Shown here piece after piece: positions 1 to 7,099 of a stretch of 9,287 nt of DNA. The notes beneath the pieces are model-generated. The model was not told the origin of the DNA and did not search any database. It worked only from the letters and a program-made list of their open reading frames with translations. This stretch comes from Nitrospira sp. UBA5698. Its GTDB lineage: Bacteria > Nitrospirota > Nitrospiria > Nitrospirales > Nitrospiraceae. The stretch is taken from assembly GCA_002420115.1 (NCBI GenBank), contig DIHK01000053.1, positions 530-9,816 on the forward strand, in the 5' to 3' direction. The position numbers were made by a program, and so were the translations under genes. The number at the start of each line of letters is the position of its first letter. The stretch's first letter is position 1.

Positions 1-2
1 CG

Positions 3-176
3 ATGGAATGTCCGAAGTGCAAAGGGATGATGATGTTGGAGCGGTTCTCGGACTTCTTTCTCGTGTTCTATGCATGGAAATGCATCAACTGCGGCGCCAT
101 TATCGACCGCACCATTTCCAATAATCGCCGAAAGAGTTTGGCTGCCCGCGATTCTCAGACCGTTGGGACGCGCTAA
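3..176 (+). CDS. Small zinc-ribbon-like protein, function unknown
   Basis: A 57-residue reading frame starts at the ATG at position 3 and ends with TAA. The sequence opens MECPKCKGMM and later has WKCINCGAIID, giving two cysteine pairs (C3/C6 and C27/C30) separated by 20 residues, the pattern of a minimal zinc ribbon. Between them is a hydrophobic, aromatic stretch (residues 16-25) and after them a basic tail with NNRRKS. This layout suggests one metal-bound knuckle pair and a nucleic-acid or protein contact surface, but no specific function can be read from it. I recall near-identical short proteins in Nitrospira genomes, annotated as hypothetical. Only two bases precede the ATG, so its ribosome binding site cannot be seen and a longer N-terminus is possible. 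No functional partner is visible, because the next gene starts about 290 bp downstream. Confidence 0.7.
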   Translation: MECPKCKGMMMLERFSDFFLVFYAWKCINCGAIIDRTISNNRRKSLAARDSQTVGTR

Positions 177-191
177 ACCCATTCGACCATT

Positions 192-212
192 CGGGCTCGA
201 ATTCCAAGCCCG
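192..212 (+). other. Short hairpin after the zinc-ribbon gene
   Basis: CGGGCT (192-197) and AGCCCG (207-212) are perfect inverted repeats around a 9-base loop, starting 16 bases after the stop codon of the first gene. The position suits a transcription terminator, but no T-run follows, so it is not a canonical intrinsic terminator. It may only protect the 3' end, or may be chance. The rest of the gap up to rsmD (213-398) shows nothing I can assign. Confidence 0.25.
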
Positions 213-398
213 TAGAGTCTGTGCGACAGTCCGAGCAGATCACGGAAGTTCTCGGACATCGCGCACAGGCAGGATCATTATAGTCTTCCCATAAAAGACG
301 GTCAAAGCTACCGGTATATCTCCCCTCGGACTTCACGATCAATTGTCGGGATTCGTCACGTTCGCCATCAACACTGTCCCTTCTCATCCCACAGTTTC

Positions 399-428
399 TT
401 GACCCCTGTAAAAACGCTATGTTAGAGT
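399..428 (+). promoter_or_regulatory. Candidate sigma-70 promoter of rsmD-coaD-aspC
   Basis: TTGACC at 399-404 matches five of six bases of the -35 consensus. After an 18-base spacer, TAGAGT at 423-428 matches four of six bases of the -10 consensus. Transcription would begin near 435, giving a leader of roughly 30 bases before the ATG at 464. The promoter overlaps the earlier in-frame ATG at 419, so a transcript made from it would exclude that start. This is a pattern match only. Confidence 0.4.
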
Positions 429-463
429 TCACCTCATCATATTATGGTGGGGCTCTGTGTGGA

Positions 464-1033
464 ATGCGTGTGATAGCAGGAACCTACCGTGGAAGGCGTC
501 TCTATGGGCCACAAACGCAGCCCCTGCGTCCAACCTCTGATCGGGTTCGAGAAGCGTTGTTTTCTATTCTTGGGAATCGGTTGCCACACAGTCGTTTCTT
601 AGACCTCTATGCTGGAACCGGCGCGGTCGGAATCGAAGCTCTCAGCCGTGGCGCGGACCATGTCACCGCCGTTGAGTGGAACAGGGACGCCGTGAACCTT
701 CTCCAACGAAATAAACGCCTCTGTGAGATTGGCGCAGAACTGACCATACAGGCCCATACGGTTGAACAGTTCCTTCAGCGCCCAGACCAGTGGCATGGCC
801 CTTATGATATTGTCTTTGCCGATCCACCCTATGCGGAAACGGCAAGACTTTTTTCAATATTGAGTGAATCAATGATCGAGACGCTCTGTGCCGTGGATAC
901 CTGGCTCATCGTCGAACATGGAGAAAAATCTGCAGCTCCTGCGGCGCTCGGTCCGACTACCCTGCACCGGCAGTATCGCTATGGCGACACGACCCTCTCG
1001 CGCTACTCTCGTCCATATCATCACGAAACATGA
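464..1033 (+). CDS. rsmD: 16S rRNA (guanine(966)-N2)-methyltransferase RsmD
   Basis: RsmD transfers a methyl group from S-adenosylmethionine to N2 of guanine 966 of 16S rRNA during assembly of the small ribosomal subunit. The 189-residue protein has the family's usual length and begins MRVIAGTYRGRRL, the typical RsmD start. It contains LRPTSDRVREALF (21-33), the SAM-binding motif I DLYAGTGAVG (47-56), an acidic residue ending the second strand (E71 in AVEWN) and the catalytic DPPY motif (120-123). An in-frame ATG at 419 would add 15 residues. I prefer 464 because of the conserved N-terminus and because a likely promoter lies across the upstream start. The ribosome binding site is weak (GGTGGGG at 446-452). 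The stop overlaps the coaD start by four bases, the common rsmD-coaD arrangement. Confidence 0.95.
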   Translation: MRVIAGTYRGRRLYGPQTQPLRPTSDRVREALFSILGNRLPHSRFLDLYAGTGAVGIEALSRGADHVTAVEWNRDAVNLLQRNKRLCEIGAELTIQAHTVEQFLQRPDQWHGPYDIVFADPPYAETARLFSILSESMIETLCAVDTWLIVEHGEKSAAPAALGPTTLHRQYRYGDTTLSRYSRPYHHET

Positions 1034-1518
1034 AAACTGGCATTTACCCCGGTACATTTGACCCCATCACCCACGGGCACACTGACATCATTACTCGTAG
1101 CCTTCGGATGTTTGATCGAGTGGTGGTGGCCGTGGCTCTGAATCCCTCGAAGCATCCGTTGTTCACTGTGACTGAACGCGTCGAGATGGTGAAACTCGTC
1201 ATGAAGGACCTACCCCAAATCGAAGTCACGCAATTCGAAGGTTTGTTGGTCGACTATGTCGAGCGCTCTGGTGCCCACGCCATTATTCGTGGCTTACGCG
1301 CGATTTCAGACTTTGAGCATGAATTTCAGATGGCGTTGATCAATCGCAAATTAGCCAAAACCGTGGAGACCGTGTTCCTCATGCCCAGCGAGGAGTACTC
1401 ATACCTGTCGTCGACCATCATCAAGGAGGTGGCACGACATGGAGGTGCATTGACTGAGTTTCTCCATCCTGAGGTCGCACGCCGTCTGAACGATCGTATC
1501 AGGAGTCTCAAATCATGA
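1030..1518 (+). CDS. coaD: Phosphopantetheine adenylyltransferase CoaD
   Basis: CoaD transfers AMP from ATP to 4'-phosphopantetheine to make dephospho-CoA, the penultimate step of coenzyme A synthesis, in the cytoplasm. The 162 residues match the family length. The protein begins with GIYPGTFDPITHGH, whose T14-H15-G16-H17 is the nucleotidyltransferase (H/T)xGH signature that contacts ATP. Further landmarks are RGLR (87-90), DFEHEFQMA (94-102) and SSTIIKEVARHGG (127-139), corresponding to the conserved ISS-type motif near the C-terminus. The ATG overlaps the rsmD stop as ATGA with no good ribosome binding site of its own, which points to translational coupling. The 3' end overlaps the aminotransferase gene the same way. 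No oddities in sequence or length. Confidence 0.97.
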   Translation: MKTGIYPGTFDPITHGHTDIITRSLRMFDRVVVAVALNPSKHPLFTVTERVEMVKLVMKDLPQIEVTQFEGLLVDYVERSGAHAIIRGLRAISDFEHEFQMALINRKLAKTVETVFLMPSEEYSYLSSTIIKEVARHGGALTEFLHPEVARRLNDRIRSLKS

Positions 1519-2708
1519 AACTTGCTGCCCGTGTCAGCCGCATCGCGCCCTCCCCCACACTCGCCATGGCGGCGACAGCCAAGGCCATGGCGGCACAGGG
1601 GTTAGACATCGTCGACTTTTCCACCGGAGAACCGGATTTCGATACACCGGAACCGGTCAAGGCGGCAGCTGAGGCTGCGATTCGTGCGGGATTTACCAAA
1701 TATACTCCATCCTCAGGCATTGACGAGTTGCGTGGCGCCATCGTCGAGAAATTATCAGCTGAACTTGGAGTCCGGTATGAAAAGTCTCAAGTCCTGGTGT
1801 CGTGCGGCGCCAAACATTCGCTGTATAATCTGGCAGAAGCGTTACTCGAAGCAGGCGATGAGATCATCATTCCCACCCCTTATTGGGTCTCTTACTCGGA
1901 TCAAGCCCTCTTGAACGATGCGACCCCAATCCTCATGCCGACCAGAGAAGACGAGGGGTATGCTGTTCGGCCTGCTGACCTTGAACGGCTCATTACGCCG
2001 AAAACAAAAGCCATTCTGGTCAACAGCCCGTGCAATCCAACCGGGGCCACCTATGATCGCGGCACCTTGGAACAAATCGCGGCGGTAGCGATTCGTCATG
2101 ATCTCATCGTGATTTCCGATGAGATCTATGAAAAAGTCCTCTACGATGGAGCCAGTCACGTGAGCATCGCCTCGTTAGGGGCTGAGATTGCTGCACGAAC
2201 CGTGATCATTAACGGAGTCTCAAAAGCCTACGCCATGACGGGGTGGCGTATCGGCTATGCGGCAGGTCCGAAAGAGCTCATCACAGCCATGGCCAATATT
2301 CAAAGTCAGAGCACCTCCAATCCGTGTTCGATCGCACAAAAGGCGGCCGTCGCCGCGTTGCGTCTTGGAGAACCGTTCACGCTCAAGATGGTCGAAGAGT
2401 TTTCACGCCGGCGAAAGACGATCGTCGAGGGGTTGAACAACATGCCAGGTGTAACCTGTTCGATGCCGCGTGGCGCCTTCTATGCATTCCCTAATATCAG
2501 GGGATTGTTGGGAAAACGAGGGCCTTCAGGTATGCTCAAGACACCGAACGAGATGGCCAATTACCTCTTGAATGATGCACACATTGCGGTCGTCCCGGGC
2601 GAGCCCTTCGGCAGTCACGACCATCTCCGATTGTCGTACGCCACCAGTATGACGAACATCACCAGGGGACTTGAACGGCTTGGACAAGCCTTTGCCAAGC
2701 TGGTATAA
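1515..2708 (+). CDS. aspC: PLP-dependent aspartate/prephenate-type aminotransferase (class I, subgroup Ib)
   Basis: This 397-residue enzyme belongs to the fold-type I pyridoxal-phosphate aminotransferases, exchanging amino groups between aspartate (or a related substrate) and 2-oxoglutarate. Visible landmarks are STGEPDFDTPE (36-46), the cofactor-contacting N174 in NSPCNPTG, D202 and Y205 in SDEIYE, the Schiff-base lysine K237 in GVSKAYAMTGWRIGY, and the substrate-carboxylate arginine R372 in LRLSYATS. The overall pattern resembles the Thermus-type AspC (subgroup Ib) rather than the E. coli enzyme. Some Ib enzymes also act on prephenate in tyrosine/phenylalanine synthesis; sequence reading alone cannot settle this. 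The ATG overlaps the coaD stop (ATGA), and AGGAG at 1501-1505 inside coaD gives a good ribosome binding site 9 bases upstream. It is probably the last gene of the rsmD-coaD transcript. Confidence 0.93.
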   Translation: MKLAARVSRIAPSPTLAMAATAKAMAAQGLDIVDFSTGEPDFDTPEPVKAAAEAAIRAGFTKYTPSSGIDELRGAIVEKLSAELGVRYEKSQVLVSCGAKHSLYNLAEALLEAGDEIIIPTPYWVSYSDQALLNDATPILMPTREDEGYAVRPADLERLITPKTKAILVNSPCNPTGATYDRGTLEQIAAVAIRHDLIVISDEIYEKVLYDGASHVSIASLGAEIAARTVIINGVSKAYAMTGWRIGYAAGPKELITAMANIQSQSTSNPCSIAQKAAVAALRLGEPFTLKMVEEFSRRRKTIVEGLNNMPGVTCSMPRGAFYAFPNIRGLLGKRGPSGMLKTPNEMANYLLNDAHIAVVPGEPFGSHDHLRLSYATSMTNITRGLERLGQAFAKLV

Positions 2709-2769
2709 GCCTCAAACAGCGTGTTGAATGAGACCAAGAATCGAAACATGATGGAGGAAGGACGTACCA

Positions 2770-3111
2770 ATGCCGACGTATGAATACCAATGTGATAGCT
2801 GTCAGCATCGCTTTGAGGTGAAGCAAAGTATCAAGGATGACCCCCTCTCCGCATGCGAACGCTGCGGGAAAGCCGTCAGACGCCTCATCTCGTCGCCAGG
2901 AATCATGTTTAAGGGAAGCGGGTGGTACGTGACCGACTATTCGGACAAGCTAAAACCCCCGTCTAGTGGCGGAGGTGAAACGACCTCGACCAAATCATCG
3001 GAAAAGAAAGAGTCGTCCGCGCCGGCAACAACGACGACAACCACACCCTCCTCCTCGCCGACACCGGCGTCAAGCTCCACCGGCTCCTCAACAACCACGC
3101 CCTCTTCATGA
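2770..3111 (+). CDS. FmdB-family zinc-ribbon protein with Ser/Thr/Pro-rich tail
   Basis: The first 58 residues are a typical FmdB/putative regulatory protein domain: MPTYEYQCDSC at the start, cysteine pairs C8/C11 and C29/C32 forming a zinc ribbon, then RRLISSPGIMFKGSGWYVTDY. The family is widespread and was named after a gene next to formamidase; its molecular role is poorly known. From residue 61 onward the 113-residue protein becomes low complexity, almost entirely Ser, Thr, Pro, Gly and Ala with a small charged patch (SSEKKESS), and is surely disordered. GGAGGAAG at 2753-2760, nine bases before the ATG, is a strong ribosome binding site and fixes the start. It lies 61 bp after the aminotransferase stop and could be read through from that operon. 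The gene converges with the lipoprotein gene 14 bp downstream, with no obvious terminator between. Confidence 0.9.
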   Translation: MPTYEYQCDSCQHRFEVKQSIKDDPLSACERCGKAVRRLISSPGIMFKGSGWYVTDYSDKLKPPSSGGGETTSTKSSEKKESSAPATTTTTTPSSSPTPASSSTGSSTTTPSS

Positions 3112-3125
3112 CCATCGAAATCAGG

Positions 3126-3551
3126 CTACCGCACTCCCATGGATCGTGGAGTCGCGTGCTTACTTCCTGGAGACTTTGTCGCTCCCTTGGAAGCCGAGGT
3201 TGAAGGTGATCTGGATGGACCTTTGTGAGTCGATGCCTTAGGACTCATCGCCTTGACTGCTTTGATACGCAATGTTTCCAACTGGCTCTGCAGCCCGCTG
3301 ATGATGACGCCTTTCTCTCGGTTTGTCCGACTCAGGTCTTCGATCTGTCCCTGGAGTTCCTGCTTGACTCTGGCCAAGTCGACGACTTGAGCCTGAAGTT
3401 GCGCTTTTTCCATCGTCAGCGTCTGAATTTCGGCACGTAATTGTTCGATCTCATCCTGCAGCGCCGGCGGCCAGTAGTCACAACCCAGCAGACTCACCGC
3501 TACCCCCACACAGACAACTGCACCGACGAACCGCCGCGGGTGCTGAATCAT
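3126..3551 (-). CDS. Small coiled-coil lipoprotein, function unknown
   Basis: A 141-residue protein starts with MIQHPRR, a hydrophobic segment (8-22) and a lipobox-like LLGC (21-24), so it is probably a lipoprotein cleaved before C24. The residue after the cysteine is Asp, which in Enterobacteria favours retention in the inner membrane; whether that rule holds here is unknown. Residues 31-97 are a Leu/Ile/Val heptad coiled coil rich in Glu, Gln and Arg. Residues 98-141 are a basic Ser/Lys/Thr/Pro-rich tail that could bind peptidoglycan or nucleic acid. An ATG seven codons further upstream (3572) is possible, but AGGGGAG lies six bases before the ATG at 3551 and the upstream ATG has no such site, so I choose the shorter form. 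The family is not recognisable to me; Lpp-like or cell-envelope spacer proteins are the nearest structural analogy. Confidence 0.8.
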   Translation of the reverse strand: MIQHPRRFVGAVVCVGVAVSLLGCDYWPPALQDEIEQLRAEIQTLTMEKAQLQAQVVDLARVKQELQGQIEDLSRTNREKGVIISGLQSQLETLRIKAVKAMSPKASTHKGPSRSPSTSASKGATKSPGSKHATPRSMGVR

Positions 3552-3701
3552 TGAGGTCTCCCCTTTCGTCATGTGTGCCTGTCGATCACGGCTCTACGTA
3601 CCGTATCTCCATACAGCAAGTAAATGCGTCCGCACGGGTAAGGAGATGGGATTCTAACAGATTGGGCACATGACAACCGAAGGTGATTGACCCTGGCTAT
3701 T

Positions 3702-3747
3702 CGGACCTAGGAGAAACCAAGCGGACCTCCCAGAAAATCTTGGACCA
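3702..3747. repeat. Three GGACC elements spaced about 20 bp
   Basis: CGGACCT occurs at 3702-3708 and again at 3722-3728, and TGGACCA at 3741-3747. The starts are 20 and 19 bases apart, close to two turns of the helix, which would place them on one face of the DNA. They lie between the end of purD and the start of the lipoprotein gene, 150-200 bases upstream of the latter. They could be operator half-sites or chance. The remainder of the gap 3552-3808 shows no gene, no strong promoter and no canonical terminator for purD. Confidence 0.25.
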
Positions 3748-3808
3748 TCGTGCCGGATTGGAAAAGATTGCACGAGAGATACAGGTAGGGAATTGGAGCG
3801 AGCGCACA

Positions 3809-5083
3809 CTACATTCTTAATGCGCGGTGGGCGATATCGGTTCGGAAGTGACACCCTTCGAATGAAATTGTGTTCGCGACTTGATAAGCTTCACGTTGAG
3901 CATCTGAAAGTGTCGAGCCCAGGCCCAGCACACCGAGCACACGACCCCCTGCTGTGACAATCTCCTTGTCGCGCTGCGCAGTGCCAGCGTGAAAGACAAC
4001 GGAAGACGATGACGCTGTACTAGTCGTAGGAAGACCAGTAATTACCTTTCCCTGCTGATACGCACCAGGATAGCCTCCGGAGGTCATCACCACGCACACG
4101 GCTGCTTCTCCAGACCATTCAACTGGTAGTTGCTCGAGCCGATGGTCGATCACCGCTTCGATGACATCGAGTAAATCCGTCTTCAGCAACGGCAGTACAA
4201 CCTGTGTTTCAGGATCTCCCATCCGAGCATTAAACTCAAGCACATAGGGTATCCCGTTGACAATCATCAGGCCAGCGTAGAGGACGCCCTGAAACGGCGA
4301 GCCAATACGAGCCATCGCATCAACCATTGGCTGCAAGACTTCACGGACTACTTGATCTCTGAGTGCATTTGTCCCAAGCGGCGCTGGACAGTAGGCCCCC
4401 ATCCCACCCGTATTTAATCCAGTGTCTCGATCCCCGACTCGCTTGTGATCTTGAGCCGGCGGCATCGGCACGATGGTCGTGCCATCAGTAAAGGCCATGA
4501 TCGTCAGTTCTTCACCATCCAGGAACTCTTCGATTAAGATCTGCTGACCAGCTGGCCCAAAGACCGCTTTTTCCATGCAATCTTGAATCGCTTGTGTAGC
4601 CTGCTCACGAGTCGTGGCAATGATGACGCCTTTGCCCTGAGCGAGCCCATCCGCCTTGATGACGACCGGCACTCCGTGCTGCTCAAGATACGCCAACGCC
4701 TCTGTTGCCTTATTAAAACTCCTCGCCTGTGCAGTGCGAATCTTGGCCTGCGCCATGACCTCTTTTGAAAAGGTCTTGCTCGCCTCCACGCGAGCCGCAT
4801 TCCGAGTCGGTCCAAAAACACGAAGCCGCCCTTTCCGAAATTCGTCGACGATGCCCAACGCCAGTGGCGCCTCAGGTCCTACGACCGTCACGTCGATCTG
4901 TTCCTGGATGACAAACTCTTTGAGCTTGGAAATATCGTCCGCCTTGATCGACACACAAGTTGCCAATGAAGCAATTCCTGCATTACCTGGGGCACAATAC
5001 AGGATCGGCTTCCGTGGGCTCTGCGCAAGCTTCCACACCATCGTGTGCTCGCGCCCTCCACTACCAACCACAAGAATCTTCAT
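3809..5083 (-). CDS. purD: Phosphoribosylamine-glycine ligase (GAR synthetase) PurD
   Basis: PurD joins 5-phosphoribosylamine and glycine with ATP to give glycinamide ribonucleotide, the second step of de novo purine synthesis. The 424-residue protein is full length for the family. Domain order is the usual one: N-terminal substrate domain with VGSGGREH (6-13) and PGNAG (32-36); ATP-grasp domain with KADGLAQGKGV (143-153), IEEFLDGEE (184-192), the signature from QDHKRVGDRD (211-220) to TGGMGAY (225-231), and the metal-binding EFNARMGDPETQ (283-294); then the C-terminal domain with TSGGYPG (334-340). MKILVVGSGGREH is the normal start, though no strong ribosome binding site precedes it. It follows purH in the same direction after a 187-bp gap and may share its transcript. 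Confidence 0.97.
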   Translation of the reverse strand: MKILVVGSGGREHTMVWKLAQSPRKPILYCAPGNAGIASLATCVSIKADDISKLKEFVIQEQIDVTVVGPEAPLALGIVDEFRKGRLRVFGPTRNAARVEASKTFSKEVMAQAKIRTAQARSFNKATEALAYLEQHGVPVVIKADGLAQGKGVIIATTREQATQAIQDCMEKAVFGPAGQQILIEEFLDGEELTIMAFTDGTTIVPMPPAQDHKRVGDRDTGLNTGGMGAYCPAPLGTNALRDQVVREVLQPMVDAMARIGSPFQGVLYAGLMIVNGIPYVLEFNARMGDPETQVVLPLLKTDLLDVIEAVIDHRLEQLPVEWSGEAAVCVVMTSGGYPGAYQQGKVITGLPTTSTASSSSVVFHAGTAQRDKEIVTAGGRVLGVLGLGSTLSDAQREAYQVANTISFEGCHFRTDIAHRALRM

Positions 5084-5270
5084 GATGTTGTCTTAAGAAA
5101 TGAATACATGAGATTGAGGATACTCAAAACGAGTCCCGGCAAGACCAGAGCAAGCGAAGTGCCAAGGCGTCCAGCTTGTTGGTCCGTTGAGGCCCCGAGC
5201 GATGCGACTGGCCTCGCAAAGCTGATTCGGCAAGGCGGGGAATTCCGCTGGCAGCCGATTCAATATCCGA
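5084..5270 (-). other. purH-purD gap with a startless hydrophobic reading frame
   Basis: This gap holds no gene with a normal start. On the minus strand, a frame open from 5259 down to a TGA at 5080-5082 encodes 59 residues. It ends in a hydrophobic segment reading SLALVLPGLVLSILNLMYSF followed by LKTTS. Its stop overlaps the purD start codon as ATGA, the spacing seen at coupled genes. There is no ATG or GTG upstream of the hydrophobic part in that frame, only a TTG within it, so it may be a decayed gene or chance. A 5-bp inverted repeat (TTGAG GATA CTCAA, 5114-5127) lies 31 bases before the purD start. No clear promoter for purD is seen. Confidence 0.3.
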
Positions 5271-6824
5271 TCAATGGCGGAAGTGACGCATACCGGTCAG
5301 AATCATCGCCATCCCATGCTCATCCGCTGCCTTGACGACTTCTGCGTCGCGAATTGATCCACCGGGTTGAATGACGGCGGTAATCCCCACTTCAGCAGCG
5401 GCATCGAGACCATCGCGGAAAGGAAAGAACGCATCCGACGCCATCACGCATCCCTTCACCGGCATTTGCGCTTTCATCGCGGCCAACTTCACGGAGTCGA
5501 CACGGCTCATCTGCCCGGCTCCAATCCCCACCGTCTGGCCAGGCTTCGCGTAAATGATGGCGTTCGATTTCACGTGTTTGCAGACGGTCCATGCAAACGC
5601 GCAGGCGGCATACTCCTCGTCCGTCGGCTTGCGGATCGTCGGCACCGTCAGTGCACGAAGATCCGTCAAGACTCCGAGATCGCGATCCTGCACGATCAAC
5701 CCACCGACAAGCTTCTTCAGATCAAACCCCTCCTGCTTGACCTTCGTCAAGGGGCCGATATCCAACAACCGAAGATCTTTCTTGCGCTTCAACTCAACGA
5801 GAGCATCGTCGGCAAACCCCGGAGCGATGACGACCTCAACAAATGTGGACGTAATTTCCTTGGCAGTCGCCAGATCCACGACACGGTTAAATGCCAGCAC
5901 GCCTCCAAACGCCGAGACCGGATCGGTCTCCCTGGCCTTTACATAGGCTTCCACTGGTGTGGCCGCCAGCGCAACGCCGCATGGATTGTTGTGTTTAATG
6001 ATTGCGACGGCAGTGTCGTGATATTCTTTCACCAGTTCCAAGGCAGAGTTGGCATCCAGGAAGTTATTGTAGGACATCGCCTTCCCATGCAGAATCTTCC
6101 CTCGCGATACCGATGGTTCATGGCTGTTGAGTTCCCGATAGAACGCACCCTGCTGATGGGGGTTTTCTCCGTAGCGAAGCGTTTCGCTCAACTCAAACTG
6201 AAGCGACAAGACCTTGGGGAACTTGACCTCTCCACCCTTCGTCTGCCTTTCTAAGTAGCCAGCGATCAACCCGTCATAGCGGGCAGTATGTTGAAAAACC
6301 TTCATCGCTAGTTCACGACGAAGCGCCGGTGTCGCGGTCTCGGTCTTCAGTGCATCCAGCACCCGGGAGTAATCGGCTGGGTCGACGACCACGAGCACGT
6401 CGTCATGATTCTTGGCGGCTGAGCGCAACATGGACGGACCACCGATGTCGATGTTTTCAATGGCGTCCTCGAAACGACAATCAGGCTTAGCAATGGTGGC
6501 TTCAAAGGGGTAGAGATTCACGATCACAACATCGATCGGACCGATCCCATGTTGACTCATCTGTTCGACATGTGCCGGAAGGGAACGCCGACCCAGTAGG
6601 CCTCCATGGATCTTGGGATGTAACGTTTTGACCCGACCATCAAGAATCTCCGGAGAGCCGGTATAGGCCGCCACATCCGTGACGTTCACCCCGGCATCGC
6701 GAAGCGCCTTCGACGTTCCTCCGGTCGACAAAATTTGCGCCCCGAGCGCTTCCAGCCCTTTGGCCATCTCGATGACTCCGGTCTTATCTGAAACACTAAT
6801 CAACGCCCGCTTAATGCCGGCCAT
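5271..6824 (-). CDS. purH: Bifunctional AICAR transformylase / IMP cyclohydrolase PurH
   Basis: PurH carries out the last two steps of purine synthesis: formylation of AICAR with 10-formyltetrahydrofolate, then ring closure to IMP. The 517 residues match the family. The N-terminal cyclohydrolase (MGS-like) domain spans roughly 1-190 and shows KRALISVSDKTG (5-16), STGGTSK (33-39), KTLHPKIHGGLLGRR (66-80) and NIDIGGPSMLRSAAKN (124-139). The C-terminal transformylase domain shows RYGENPHQ (217-224), the catalytic K277-H278 pair in IIKHNNPCG, SAFGGVLAFN (304-313), GAGQMSRVDS (435-444) and FFPFRDGLD (466-474). A TTG at 6842 would add six residues, but the ribosome binding site at 6831-6837 lies inside that extension, so the ATG at 6824 is the start. 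It is first in the purH-purD unit. Confidence 0.97.
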   Translation of the reverse strand: MAGIKRALISVSDKTGVIEMAKGLEALGAQILSTGGTSKALRDAGVNVTDVAAYTGSPEILDGRVKTLHPKIHGGLLGRRSLPAHVEQMSQHGIGPIDVVIVNLYPFEATIAKPDCRFEDAIENIDIGGPSMLRSAAKNHDDVLVVVDPADYSRVLDALKTETATPALRRELAMKVFQHTARYDGLIAGYLERQTKGGEVKFPKVLSLQFELSETLRYGENPHQQGAFYRELNSHEPSVSRGKILHGKAMSYNNFLDANSALELVKEYHDTAVAIIKHNNPCGVALAATPVEAYVKARETDPVSAFGGVLAFNRVVDLATAKEITSTFVEVVIAPGFADDALVELKRKKDLRLLDIGPLTKVKQEGFDLKKLVGGLIVQDRDLGVLTDLRALTVPTIRKPTDEEYAACAFAWTVCKHVKSNAIIYAKPGQTVGIGAGQMSRVDSVKLAAMKAQMPVKGCVMASDAFFPFRDGLDAAAEVGITAVIQPGGSIRDAEVVKAADEHGMAMILTGMRHFRH

Positions 6825-6830
6825 ATCAAT

Positions 6831-6837
6831 ACTCCTT
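6831..6837 (-). promoter_or_regulatory. purH ribosome binding site (fixes the start)
   Basis: On the minus strand, AAGGAGT ends six bases before the ATG at 6824. It is a near-perfect Shine-Dalgarno sequence and rules out the upstream TTG at 6842 as the main start, because the site would then lie within the coding sequence. Confidence 0.8.
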
Positions 6838-6890
6838 AACAAATCGTGTGCAAATTAGGAAAAGACCCGTCGGCTGTGAAAGGGTGGCGA

Positions 6891-6919
6891 AGAATAGCAA
6901 ATGAGTGGGGTAAGTTCAA
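6891..6919 (-). promoter_or_regulatory. Candidate extended -10 promoter of purH-purD
   Basis: Read on the minus strand, TTGAAC (6914-6919) is followed by a spacer of exactly 17 bases and TATTCT (6891-6896). Each hexamer matches four of six consensus bases, and a TG one base upstream of the -10 gives the extended TGn motif that compensates for weak hexamers. The transcript would have a leader of about 60 bases before purH. I see no recognisable PurR operator. Confidence 0.5.
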
Positions 6920-7099
6920 GGCAACAGGGACTCATCACCACATGTGCGAAGAAATTGCTTTGAGTCGATCCATGACGGGTCAGGGAGACCATGGGTTCTG
7001 TCCTTTCCTCACACCAGCTATCGTGGTCTGATGCGTGCCGGCTCGCCCAACAAACGTGTCATTGACGCGGATACCGTCATTCAAGTAATGTGCATTTAT

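Noticed and set aside
191..212. tRNA T-arm-like string (GGGCTCGAATTCC)
   Set aside because: No acceptor, D or anticodon arm can be folded around it, so it is only a hairpin.
100..432. Minus-strand frame of 110 codons with two CxxC pairs (CARC and CSDC)
   Set aside because: It overlaps the end of the zinc-ribbon gene in antisense, has no ribosome binding site, and its composition does not look like a protein; the cysteine pairs appear to be chance.
419..463. Longer start for rsmD
   Set aside because: The 15 extra residues do not belong to the family's N-terminus, there is no ribosome binding site, and a likely promoter overlaps them.
5367..6254. Long plus-strand frame of 295 codons
   Set aside because: It is antisense to purH, whose conserved motifs run through the whole region; the frame is a by-product of purH codon use.
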